A stretch of 64,000 bases of DNA from SAR324 cluster bacterium. Lineage in GTDB: Bacteria > SAR324 > XYD2-FULL-50-16. The notes below the pieces were generated by a model that worked only from the letters and a program-made list of their open reading frames with translations, was not told the DNA's origin and did no database searches. Positions 43,966-52,056 of the stretch are shown in pieces. The translations under genes were made by a program, and so were the position numbers. Every line of letters begins with the position of its first letter. Positions within the stretch are counted from its first letter, which is position 1. The stretch covers positions 173,308 to 237,307 of the forward strand of contig JANQGX010000075.1 of NCBI GenBank assembly GCA_028282885.1. Direction: 5' to 3'.

Positions 43966-44433
43966 CTAATCATCCGATTGAAGTCCCAATCTCGGACTGA
44001 TGTTTTCGATGGCTGAGATCCATTGAGGCGGATAGGGAACTCTGAAAGCCACAGAATCCTGTCTGTTGCTTTCCAGCATAAAATCTATTTTTACAACAGA
44101 CTGGTGAAGATCCACTCCTTTGTGAGCGGTGTCATGATAAACTCTTCTGATGCTAATACCGGGAATCTCTACCTCAATCCCTCGATACCGGCTTTTGTAA
44201 AAAACACGATCTTTTAGTAAAAGCAGAAAACCGCTACTTCTGTTCGGTTTTCCGGGTTCTGAGATTCTCCCGAAATAGTTGATGCCGAAACTCATCGCGA
44301 CGATATTCTGTCGGCCGAATCGACTTTCAATCCAACGGTGATCCCTCCATCGAATCAAGGAAATATAGGCCAATATCCCAAAAAACAGCAAAGCGATGAT
44401 CAACCATTCATTGTTTTTAAAAAATATATCCAT
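43966..44433 (-). CDS. Membrane-anchored unknown protein
   Basis: A 155-residue protein with one N-terminal transmembrane helix (E-W-L-I-I-A-L-L-F-F-G-I-L-A-Y) and a soluble domain of about 120 residues. The domain is beta-rich in appearance (G-F-L-L-L-L-K-D-R-V-F-Y-K-S-R, then V-V-K-I-D-F-M-L-E-S). No catalytic motif is visible and I do not know a family. It lies 14 bases downstream of another small membrane-protein gene, so they are probably cotranscribed and may work together. Confidence 0.72.
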   Translation of the reverse strand: MDIFFKNNEWLIIALLFFGILAYISLIRWRDHRWIESRFGRQNIVAMSFGINYFGRISEPGKPNRSSGFLLLLKDRVFYKSRYRGIEVEIPGISIRRVYHDTAHKGVDLHQSVVKIDFMLESNRQDSVAFRVPYPPQWISAIENISPRLGLQSDD

Positions 44434-44447
44434 GTTGGGTTGTTCGA

Positions 44448-44825
44448 TTATTTAAACTCGGAAAGATAGGCAACCAGCTTTTTCAGGGCCATTTTATGTC
44501 GGTAGCCGGAATGGCTACCCATGGCGGACAGAATGGAAATGGCAATCTCTTCATCCTTTTTTCCACTTTTTCGCAAATCCCTGATTCTTTTTTCATTGAC
44601 TTGAATGATATGTTTGAAACCTTCTCTATCCCTGGAATAAAAGATAAAAAAGCCCAATACAAAAATAATAATGGAAGATATCAAGGCAAGGTATATATCA
44701 TACATGGGATTCGGAAAATAGGGCCTGAGGATGCTTTCCGGATTGCCTGCATTCAATATGGTGTACATAGCAAACAGACCGATAATCACCATAAAGAGAT
44801 AAATCAGATACTTGATCAATCGCAT
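44448..44825 (-). CDS. Small two-helix membrane protein of unknown function
   Basis: A 125-residue protein with two hydrophobic segments (L-I-Y-L-F-M-V-I-I-G-L-F-A-M-Y and Y-L-A-L-I-S-S-I-I-I-F-V-L-G-F-F-I-F). They are followed by a charged, helical C-terminal domain (about 60 residues, with K-R-I-R-D-L-R-K-S-G-K-K-D-E-E-I-A). The C-terminal part may form a helix bundle. An upstream in-frame start at 44930 would add 35 residues of poor quality, so ATG at 44825 is preferred; neither has a strong ribosome site. Function unknown. Confidence 0.65.
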   Translation of the reverse strand: MRLIKYLIYLFMVIIGLFAMYTILNAGNPESILRPYFPNPMYDIYLALISSIIIFVLGFFIFYSRDREGFKHIIQVNEKRIRDLRKSGKKDEEIAISILSAMGSHSGYRHKMALKKLVAYLSEFK

Positions 44826-44969
44826 GTGAAGGGTTCTTTGCCTGGGGTCGAATTGTCGAAAAAATCGAGGATTGTCTCTCCATTCACGAAAACTCGAAAA
44901 TGGAGAGCAATTTCGAACTGTACCGGACAAAGCGTAATTGATCTACTCCCGGTACAATGATGGCGGAAC

Positions 44970-46517
44970 TTAGACTGGTCTCATTTCACCTTCTGCCAGG
45001 GCAGCCCATTCTGCTTCAGCCTTCTCCCAAGCCTCTTCCGAAGCTTCACTTTCCCAGACTTCCAAACCTCTTTCAGCCCTGGTTGCACCTGGAAGCAGGT
45101 TGTCAAGAATAATGCCTATAAAGGCTGTTACTGCCATTCCGGTTGTAAGGATTGCTTGACAGATACTTCCCAGAACTTCTGCAACCCTACCTGCGGAACT
45201 CCAATCGATAGCTACCGCATTTTCTGCAAGCATGGGATTGAAAGCGTAAGGAACACTAATTCCGGCAAAAAACGAAAATCCGATAATAAAAAGGTTCCTT
45301 GAATTGTTCAAATTCACAACCTGGAGATTTGAAAGACCTACGGATACAATCATTCCAAAAAGCCCAACATACATGGCACCGACAACTGGTCCGGGTAATG
45401 TCGCCAATATAGCTCCGAATTTACCAATAACCGGAATAATAAGCATCGCAACAGCACCACAGCGGACAACCCTGCGACTTGCAACACGGGTTAAACCAAT
45501 GGAACCGATATTCTCGGAGTAGGTAGTTGTCCCGTTGCAGGTTTGCAGTATACCTGCCACAAAACATCCCAAACCTTCCGCACCAAGTCCCTTTGAGATC
45601 ATCCTGCTCGTGGGAGCAGGCGCTTCGGATATCCGGGCGCAAGCATAGTAGTCACCGACGGATTCAATCATGGATGCCAAATACCCTGCCAACATTCCAA
45701 TAGCTCCAGCCCACAATGTTGCACTACTCCACTCAGGCATACCCCATTTAAAAGGAACCAAAGGCATCAGACTGAACCAAGGAGCGGCTGCAACCAAGTC
45801 TGTATTTAAATATGCAGGATTGCCTTCTGGAATCAGTCCGGTTGCGGTTCCCAATAGTGCGAGTATCCAACCCGTTGCTATAGCGAGTATGACCGGGAAC
45901 AGCATAAACATCCTGGACTTCTGTGAAAACACCTGGGAGTACAGGATTAAAGCAACAAGTGTTGCAATGGAGATGACCCAATTACCCGCCATTGTCGGAG
46001 CCCCAAGATAAAAAAGCGCCAATCCAATCATGGCGATTGTAGGACCGATAACAACAGGGCTGACCAACCTCTTAATATGACCGAGTACTCCTGTATAACC
46101 AAGGACGATTTCCACAAGGGACGCGATCATAATAGCCCCTGCAACTTCCTGAATCTGAATTTGCCAAAGTGGAAGATCACCTGATGCACCTTTGGTGGCA
46201 ACCATACCTATGATAGCAAAGGTCGGCCCGAGAAACGAGAATGTTCCCCCTTGGATAACAGGAAGGCGGTTTCCCAATGGGGACTGCTGAATCAATGTAC
46301 ACAGACCGGATGTGAAGAAGATGGTGGATATCAACAAAGCCATTTGCTCCGGGGGTAGCTTCATCGCACCACCCACAATTGTCGGAATTACGACGGTAGC
46401 TCCAAACATTGTGAAGTATTGCTGAATACCAAGCAACACTGCTTTCGGCCATTCCGGCTTACTTCCGATTGGATAGACGATCCAATGCTTGCTCTCTTTT
46501 GCTCCTTGATCTGTCAT
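44970..46517 (-). CDS. NCS2/NAT nucleobase transporter, SLC23-like
   Basis: A 515-residue inner-membrane transporter of the nucleobase-ascorbate (NCS2) family with about 14 segments. The signature motif is S-E-N-I-G-S-I-G-L-T-R-V. The next part, G-L-S-N-L-Q-V-V-N-L-N-N-S-R-N-L-F, and the end I-L-D-N-L-L-P-G-A-T-R-A-E-R-G-L are strikingly like animal SVCT/SNBT (SLC23) transporters (G-L-S-N-L-Q-F-V-D-M-N-S-S-R-N-L-F and I-L-D-N-T-x-P-G). Substrate could be uracil, xanthine or another purine; the Glu in the signature is also seen in UraA. AAGGAGG nine bases before ATG supports the start. The acidic tail is unusual. Confidence 0.9.
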   Translation of the reverse strand: MTDQGAKESKHWIVYPIGSKPEWPKAVLLGIQQYFTMFGATVVIPTIVGGAMKLPPEQMALLISTIFFTSGLCTLIQQSPLGNRLPVIQGGTFSFLGPTFAIIGMVATKGASGDLPLWQIQIQEVAGAIMIASLVEIVLGYTGVLGHIKRLVSPVVIGPTIAMIGLALFYLGAPTMAGNWVISIATLVALILYSQVFSQKSRMFMLFPVILAIATGWILALLGTATGLIPEGNPAYLNTDLVAAAPWFSLMPLVPFKWGMPEWSSATLWAGAIGMLAGYLASMIESVGDYYACARISEAPAPTSRMISKGLGAEGLGCFVAGILQTCNGTTTYSENIGSIGLTRVASRRVVRCGAVAMLIIPVIGKFGAILATLPGPVVGAMYVGLFGMIVSVGLSNLQVVNLNNSRNLFIIGFSFFAGISVPYAFNPMLAENAVAIDWSSAGRVAEVLGSICQAILTTGMAVTAFIGIILDNLLPGATRAERGLEVWESEASEEAWEKAEAEWAALAEGEMRPV

Positions 46518-46861
46518 GATGGTTTGACCTCCTTTTTTGGTTCTGATTGGGTTATCGGGTATTCGGTTTCAATGACTTGTGCCGATTGAGTTCAATCGAT
46601 CATTTCAACCGCAACCACAATAACGATGAATTGGAAAGTGGTACTTCGGCTTTTTCAGTCCGAATGACCAAATCCAATAGTAAAAAACTTCTAATCCTCT
46701 CGAAGGGGGGTTATCAAACATCACATATACAGACAATTACATCTGCAATATGTTGCAATTTCAAAAACGCCACATCTTTAAATTGGGATAGACGTTTAGT
46801 TCTTACCAAATTTTCTATCATCCGTTTCAGATCTTGAGAAGTTAACCTGCCAATCCTGTGT

Positions 46862-46888
46862 GTGGCTAAAATCGTTTATTAGCCACAA
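46862..46888. promoter_or_regulatory. Stable hairpin of unknown role
   Basis: TGTGGCTAA and TTAGCCACA form a perfect 9-base stem around a 9-base AT-rich loop. There is no T-run on either side. It lies 345 bases upstream of the NCS2 transporter start, within its possible leader or promoter. Confidence 0.35.
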
Positions 46889-47174
46889 TCCAACTACATC
46901 GATAGTTTAAAACACAGACTATCGGGATCGGCATGATTTGATCCATGTCATACTTTTTTTTCATCAGAAGTCTTTCCTAAAATTAGAAAAAAATCAACAA
47001 ATTTTTCAAATTTTGTGAACATATAGTTTTTTTTCCAATAGGATTCGTAGAAAACCTGTCAAACGATTTGTTTTTTGTCTGTTTTTTTACATTTTTTAGC
47101 GTATTCTTTAGAAAAGTAGTCATGAAACGGAATACGGACTAAATATTTGCCACCACTATGATATCAATGGGTAT

Positions 47175-47219
47175 ATCAAGTCACTATTGACTTGATGAAG
47201 TACGCGGGTTGCTTATAAT
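47175..47219 (+). promoter_or_regulatory. Sigma-70-type promoter with overlapping palindromic operator
   Basis: TTGATG (47192-47197) and TATAAT (47214-47219) are separated by 16 bases, 40 bases upstream of the HAD start codon. A perfect 9-base inverted repeat, ATCAAGTCA and TGACTTGAT with a 4-base spacer at 47175-47196, covers the -35 element, as expected of a repressor site. Confidence 0.55.
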
Positions 47220-47258
47220 CAGTGTAAATACAAGTGATAAACCTATAGAAGAGGAAAA

Positions 47259-47915
47259 ATGGGACTAGATCAGGTGCAAGCCATATTTTTTGATTTTGAT
47301 GGTGTTATCCTGGATTCCACACATATCAAAACAAATACTTTCCGTGACCTGTATACTCCGTATGGTGAGGATGTTGTGAACAAGGTGCTGCAACACCATC
47401 TGCACTATGGCGGTATCAGCCGGGTGGTAAAGATAAAAACCTATCATTCGGAATATTTGAATCAACATCTGTCTGATGAAGAACTTGAGCAACTTTGTCT
47501 GGAGTTCTCCAATGCTGTCAAAGACGCTGTGGTAAGGGCTGATTGGATTCCGGGTGCTGAAGATTTTATTATCAAGTACGCCGATGCGATTGATCTTTAT
47601 ATTGTTTCGGGTACACCCGAGGATGAACTGTCCGAAATCGTTGAAAAAAGAGGATTGAAAAGATACTTCAAGGAAATCATGGGATCACCAACAAAGAAGC
47701 CGGATCATGTTCGGCGACATCTAAAACAATCCAAGCTTGACCCAAAAAGATGCTTTTTCATCGGTGATGCTCTAACTGATATGAATACGGCTCTGGAAAC
47801 GGATCTAAAGTTCATAGGTATCCAGGGAGCTGTTACATTTCCTGATGGTATCAAGGTGCTACCTGATTGCACCGGACTGGTTTCCGCCATGGAGGAGTTA
47901 CTAAACTCAACATAA
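47259..47915 (+). CDS. HAD family phosphatase, phosphoglycolate phosphatase-like
   Basis: A 218-residue haloacid dehalogenase-type hydrolase. Motif I is F-F-D-F-D-G-V-I-L-D-S-T (nucleophile Asp near 12), motif II is I-V-S-G-T-P, motif III Lys is in K-K-P-D-H-V and motif IV is F-I-G-D-A-L-T-D. The alpha-helical cap lies at about 20-95. The pattern fits subfamily IA (phosphoglycolate phosphatase or beta-phosphoglucomutase-like). The substrate is not clear. A strong sigma-70-like promoter with a palindromic operator lies just upstream. Confidence 0.9.
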   Translation: MGLDQVQAIFFDFDGVILDSTHIKTNTFRDLYTPYGEDVVNKVLQHHLHYGGISRVVKIKTYHSEYLNQHLSDEELEQLCLEFSNAVKDAVVRADWIPGAEDFIIKYADAIDLYIVSGTPEDELSEIVEKRGLKRYFKEIMGSPTKKPDHVRRHLKQSKLDPKRCFFIGDALTDMNTALETDLKFIGIQGAVTFPDGIKVLPDCTGLVSAMEELLNST

Positions 47916-48106
47916 AAATCCAATCGATACTTGCTTTAACGCTGTCCTGCAAATGTTGACAGGTTGACGCGTTTCGGATACACCTTATACAGCATAGGAC
48001 TCAGCTATAACGCTTCATTCGGCCATGACAACAAACAAAAAAGTTCGATTAAAACTGGCCGCTGAGAGAGAAGATTGTGACTTAAAAAGAATGGAGGTAT
48101 AAAGAG

Positions 48107-48502
48107 ATGCTGTTTATGGTTTGTTACGACGGTTCTAGCCCTGCAAAAATAGCGCTGGATGTGACCAGAAGATATTCAAAAGCCTTTGGAGCCGGCGTTT
48201 TGGTGACAACTGCCTTGGAAGGAGATCCCAAAGAACAATTGAATAAGCTTGAGGAAGCTGAACAGATCATTAAAGAAGCAAAAAAGTTCCTTCAGAAAAA
48301 CGACATTGAATGTGAAACAAAACTGCTTCCCGCTAATACAATGAGTATCGGTGAAAATCTCGTTTTTCTGGCCGAGGAAAAAAAGGTGGATAAGATCGTC
48401 ATCGGTACCAGCCGCAAGTCAAAGGTGGGAAAATTTGTGTTTGGATCGACAACCCAGCATGTAATTCTGACAGCCAATTGTCCGGTAATCGCTGTGAAAT
48501 AG
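48107..48502 (+). CDS. Universal stress protein (UspA family)
   Basis: A 131-residue UspA-fold protein. It starts with V-C-Y-D-G-S-S-P-A-K (nucleotide-contact Asp) and has the C-terminal ATP-binding motif I-G-T-S-R-K-S-K-V-G-K-F-V-F-G-S-T-T-Q-H-V, matching G-x2-G-x9-G-S/T in a slightly altered form (the first Gly pair reads I-G-T-S-R-K). TGGAGG lies 10 bases upstream. It is convergent with the liv operon, separated by only 11 bases. Probable role: stress or energy-state signalling; the target is not known. Confidence 0.9.
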   Translation: MLFMVCYDGSSPAKIALDVTRRYSKAFGAGVLVTTALEGDPKEQLNKLEEAEQIIKEAKKFLQKNDIECETKLLPANTMSIGENLVFLAEEKKVDKIVIGTSRKSKVGKFVFGSTTQHVILTANCPVIAVK

Positions 48503-48513
48503 CAGTTTTCCGG

Positions 48514-49329
48514 CTACATCCAGCGTTTCCTTCTTTTGTAAGATTTAACCTCCTTGAATGATTTCCTTCTTCCCCCTTGGGTTATCCCCATGTAGAATTC
48601 CTTGACATCGGGATTATCTTTCAACTCACCTGCGGGGCCTTCCAACACAATTTTACCTGACTCCATTATATAGGCGTAATCTGCTATTTCCAGGGCTATT
48701 TTCGCATTTTGTTCGACGACCAGGATGGTGGTTTTTAACTCTTTATTGATACGTTGGACGTTTTCGAATATCTCCTTCACCAACAGTGGGGCAAGGCCCA
48801 GAGAAGGTTCATCTAGCATCAGCATTTTGGGAGAAGCCATCAATGCCCGAGCAATTGCAATCATTTGCTGTTCGCCTCCCGAACAATATCCAGCCAGGCG
48901 ATTCTTGACCTTTGTTAACCTCGGGAAATGCCTGTACATCGTCTCGTGGTCTTCCTTAATTCTATTGGATCCATCAGCCCTGGTAATGGAACCGACCCTG
49001 ATGTTTTCATCCACACTGAGATGCTTGAAAACTCGTCGCCCTTCCGGAACCATCACGGCTCCCAGTTTGACAACATGAGTTCCCAGAGTATTAGTGATAT
49101 CATTCTCATCAAACTTGATAAAACCATCCTTGATGAATCCGTTTTCGGGTTTCAAAAGACCGCTGATGGCTCTGAGTGTGGTGGTTTTTCCGGCACCATT
49201 TGTTCCCAGCAAAGCAACTATTTTTTCTTTGGAGACACCGATGCTGACACCGCGTAAAACCTGAATAATATCGTTATACACAACCTCAACGTTATTCACT
49301 TCCAGCAGATTACTATCTTTTTCCACCAT
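48514..49329 (-). CDS. livF: Branched-chain amino acid-type ABC transporter ATPase LivF
   Basis: A 271-residue ABC ATPase, last gene of the operon. Walker A G-T-N-G-A-G-K-T-T (near 43), signature C-S-G-G-E-Q-Q (near 147) and Walker B K-M-L-M-L-D-E-P-S (near 168) are complete. The E-P-S-L-G-L-A-P-L pattern marks the LivF subfamily. The C-terminal 20 residues are strongly basic (S-Y-K-R-R-K-R). It pairs with LivG, encoded at the start of the operon. A 12-base perfect stem-loop lies in the gap between the substrate-binding-protein gene and this gene. Confidence 0.92.
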   Translation of the reverse strand: MVEKDSNLLEVNNVEVVYNDIIQVLRGVSIGVSKEKIVALLGTNGAGKTTTLRAISGLLKPENGFIKDGFIKFDENDITNTLGTHVVKLGAVMVPEGRRVFKHLSVDENIRVGSITRADGSNRIKEDHETMYRHFPRLTKVKNRLAGYCSGGEQQMIAIARALMASPKMLMLDEPSLGLAPLLVKEIFENVQRINKELKTTILVVEQNAKIALEIADYAYIMESGKIVLEGPAGELKDNPDVKEFYMGITQGGRRKSFKEVKSYKRRKRWM

Positions 49330-49364
49330 ACCTTTGTATGCTTGTTGATACCGTTTTTTAGTGC

Positions 49365-49401
49365 GGAAATGCCACTCTCGATACTGAAAAGTGGCATTTC
49401 C
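49365..49401 (-). promoter_or_regulatory. Perfect 12-base stem-loop between substrate-binding-protein gene and livF
   Basis: GGAAATGCCACT and AGTGGCATTTCC form a 12-base perfect stem with a 13-base loop in the 93-base gap. No T-run follows on the transcribed strand, so it may act as an mRNA-stabilising structure or partial terminator, raising the binding-protein level over livF. Confidence 0.6.
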
Positions 49402-49422
49402 CGGGTTTAAGATAAAGAAACG

Positions 49423-50646
49423 TTATTTAATTTTCCGATAGTACTCGGATGTGAAAGGTTTACCATAGGATCTGAAAACACCGTCAACAGCCCTATAAAG
49501 CTGAAGGGAATCAACACCGGAACGGTCCGATTTGGAAAAGGTGACGGGGCCCACAGTGGTGCCCGGTGAATAAGCATTTGCTCCATTCATGGCATTCAGT
49601 TCCTCGTACAGAGTCGCTTTTCCAATGGACTTTCCTTTTGCCTTGGCTCTTTTCATCGCTTCAATAGCTATCTGGCACACCATGATACCGTTCATATAGT
49701 TCTGTGATTTGCCCAGATCTTCGCCCCTGCCATAGGTTTTGGCGAGATGAATGGGGATAGCATCAGATCCCTGCTCAATAGTCATGGTGTAGGAGGTTGT
49801 CCAGAAGGTGCCATTGGCGGCAGTCCCAGCCAAAGCAACCAGGTCAGGGCCCCCGGCGTAGTGCGCTCCCAGAAAGGTTAATTTTCCCTTTTCCCCAAAG
49901 GAGTTGGCTGCTTTTCCTAGACGCTGGGCATCTTTCAGCAGGGTTGCAACTGGTGGCTGTACTGTCTGGCTGACCACATATTGAACTCCCTTGCTGAGCA
50001 ATCTTTTGATCATGGCGGTATAGTCCAGGTCTTTACCGTGTTCCACCACCTCTACGAGCTCTGCTTGAAGTCCGGCGGTGATTCCCTTCTTTACATCTTC
50101 CAGAGGTCCTCTACCGAATGCGGAGGGGTGCAGAAAAAGGGCAAACTTGGGCTTGCCGCCCTTGTGGTTGTTAACAATGTACTCAACCAGTCCCAAGGCC
50201 TGCTCCGAATAGGATGCAATAGGCAGAAAAATGTAATTGGAGTCATCCAAGTTTCCGGCGTGGAAAGAGGCAGGCAGTACTGCAATCTCCTCCTCCTCGA
50301 AGTCTCTTTTTAAACCAAGGGTACTACCTGTGGAATAATTCAGGTAGATTACCATATCCTGGTCCATATAATCTTCAAAATTGCGTTTGGTTGTTGCGGT
50401 CTGATATGCATCATCACGAATGATGCATTCCACCTTGTCATTGCCAAGTAGTTTTGCATCGTTGGTGAATTTGCAGTAGTCCTCAACTCCTTTTGCATAG
50501 GGGCTTCCCACATCTGATGTCGGCCCTGTTATGGCGATTGACAGCCCTATCACATAAGTCTTGGCAATGGCTGTTTGCCCCGACATCACAATAAAAAAAG
50601 CAAAAGCTGAGAGAATCCCAAACAGTGTCAATTTCGTGCTTTTCAT
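49423..50646 (-). CDS. livK: ABC transporter substrate-binding protein (LivJ/K family)
   Basis: A 407-residue periplasmic binding protein of the type I fold. The signal peptide ends near T-A-I-A-K (about residue 30). The fold begins I-G-L-S-I-A-I-T-G-P-T-S-D-V-G, typical of the LivJ/HAAT family, and a P-x-x-F-G-R-G-P-L-E-D-V-K block is visible around 175. Ligand cannot be predicted: the linked acyl-CoA ligase suggests a carboxylic acid rather than leucine. It lies 312 bases after livM in the same direction, so it may have its own promoter. Confidence 0.92.
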   Translation of the reverse strand: MKSTKLTLFGILSAFAFFIVMSGQTAIAKTYVIGLSIAITGPTSDVGSPYAKGVEDYCKFTNDAKLLGNDKVECIIRDDAYQTATTKRNFEDYMDQDMVIYLNYSTGSTLGLKRDFEEEEIAVLPASFHAGNLDDSNYIFLPIASYSEQALGLVEYIVNNHKGGKPKFALFLHPSAFGRGPLEDVKKGITAGLQAELVEVVEHGKDLDYTAMIKRLLSKGVQYVVSQTVQPPVATLLKDAQRLGKAANSFGEKGKLTFLGAHYAGGPDLVALAGTAANGTFWTTSYTMTIEQGSDAIPIHLAKTYGRGEDLGKSQNYMNGIMVCQIAIEAMKRAKAKGKSIGKATLYEELNAMNGANAYSPGTTVGPVTFSKSDRSGVDSLQLYRAVDGVFRSYGKPFTSEYYRKIK

Positions 50647-50958
50647 CTTGTTCTCCTATTATTCTCCTGTTTTTTTCAAGATATGATCACAATGTTCACT
50701 CCAAGACGGCAGATCACTGCATAATCATATTTAGGTTGAATTTTCGGATAAAAATGGCGCTCTTTTTTACGAGGAAAAACCTCCCAACTATTTAATTCCG
50801 CTGTCCTCGAACAATCTGGAATTGTTGGTTATTTCAAACCTATGAACAAAGACCTCTTTTTGCGATGAGGATCAAACTTCTAGGCATCAACACGAAAACC
50901 TTAGTTTTCATCTCCTTTTTGTTAGTGGTTAGAAGGACTAAACCTACCCGGCAAACCC
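50647..50958. other. Spacer between livM and the substrate-binding-protein gene
   Basis: About 310 bases within the operon. A short GAAAAC-CTTA-GTTTTC inverted repeat lies near 50900; otherwise I see nothing. A separate promoter for the binding-protein gene is likely here. Confidence 0.45.
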
Positions 50959-52053
50959 TCAATATCTGAATGGCCAGAGTTTGACATAAGAACGAACAAT
51001 ACGCCACCAATTAGCTATCCCGCGTGGTTCGAACATCAGGAACAACACGATCACCAGACCAAAAGTCAAAGGTCTCAAAGCCGTTGCAAGGTTCATGTTG
51101 GATGGAAAAAGGTGTCCCGCTTTTTCAGCCAGATTTTCGACCTGCAATTCCAGAATTTGGATTGCTGCGGGTCCCCAGAAAGAACCATTCAAGGTTCCCA
51201 TACCACCGACAATCGCCATCGCCAGATAAACGATTGAATGGTGGAGCGTAAAAGATTCAAAACCCACTCCGCGGTACAAATAGGCGTGCAGGGCTCCTGC
51301 AACACCAGCCAGAAATCCGCTCAGGGCAAACGCATAAACTTTGGTAAGGCCGGGATGCATTCCCATTGCATCAGCCGCCCGATCATTATCCCTTACCGCA
51401 ACAAGACACCTTCCGTGTCGGGTTCGCAAGAGATTGCGGATCCCAAAACCGAAAAGAACTATGACAACCAGGATAACGTAATACCAGAACAGGTAGTGTT
51501 CCTTGCGCATCACTTTTCCTGTCAACCAATATACACGGGGTACAAAAATGGTCTGTCCCTGGTTAAAAAACGAGGAGAAATTGATGGCCCACTGGAAGAT
51601 AATCTGAAAGGACAGTGTTGCCATTAACAAGTAAAGATGCCTGAGACGAAACGATGGTAAACCCACAAAGGCACCGAACACCGCTCCTACCAAACCTGCA
51701 ATCAGGATGACCAAGGGCCACCAGTGGGTCAGAAAAACATGGTTATCGCCAATAACTGTGGAAAACGAAGCGACTGTGTAAGCGCCCACACCAACGAATG
51801 CAGCGTGTCCGATTGAGATTAAACCGGCAAAACCGGTTAATAGGTTTAATCCCAAAACAGCGATAATAGCTACCAGAATATTGTCAATTACCAGCATGTA
51901 CTTACTGCTCAGGTCCAGAAACAGGGGCCAAATAAAAAGAGAAAGCAGAAAAAGCGTAAAGATCAGACGATCTGAATGGGTGGAAAAGATTCTTTGTTCT
52001 TCTTTATATGAGCTGTAATAATTACCGGTAGCTAACCAACGATTTGCAGACAT
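50959..52053 (-). CDS. livM: ABC transporter permease LivM
   Basis: A 364-residue inner-membrane permease of the LivM family with about ten hydrophobic segments. Family landmarks are L-L-T-G-F-A-G-L-I-S-I-G-H-A-A-F-V-G-V-G-A-Y (near 70-91), the R-H-G-R-C-L-V-A-V-R-D-N-D-R-A-A motif (near 215) and G-G-M-G-T-L-N-G-S near 290. The N-terminal 30 residues are a cytoplasmic addition. With LivH it forms the channel. It follows livH after 3 bases, so the two are coupled. Confidence 0.93.
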   Translation of the reverse strand: MSANRWLATGNYYSSYKEEQRIFSTHSDRLIFTLFLLSLFIWPLFLDLSSKYMLVIDNILVAIIAVLGLNLLTGFAGLISIGHAAFVGVGAYTVASFSTVIGDNHVFLTHWWPLVILIAGLVGAVFGAFVGLPSFRLRHLYLLMATLSFQIIFQWAINFSSFFNQGQTIFVPRVYWLTGKVMRKEHYLFWYYVILVVIVLFGFGIRNLLRTRHGRCLVAVRDNDRAADAMGMHPGLTKVYAFALSGFLAGVAGALHAYLYRGVGFESFTLHHSIVYLAMAIVGGMGTLNGSFWGPAAIQILELQVENLAEKAGHLFPSNMNLATALRPLTFGLVIVLFLMFEPRGIANWWRIVRSYVKLWPFRY

Positions 52054-52056
52054 AAC

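Larger units (their letters stand above)
46518..47258. other. Divergent regulatory region between NCS2 transporter and HAD genes
   Basis: About 740 bases, AT-rich, without a convincing coding frame. It holds a 9-base hairpin at 46862-46888, and a promoter with overlapping palindrome at 47175-47219. I looked for purine or xanthine riboswitch features before the transporter and could not recognise one. Confidence 0.55.

Noticed and set aside
46518..46900. Purine or xanthine riboswitch before the NCS2 transporter
   Set aside because: I could not match the conserved junction bases; the hairpin at 46862 has no riboswitch features that I know.
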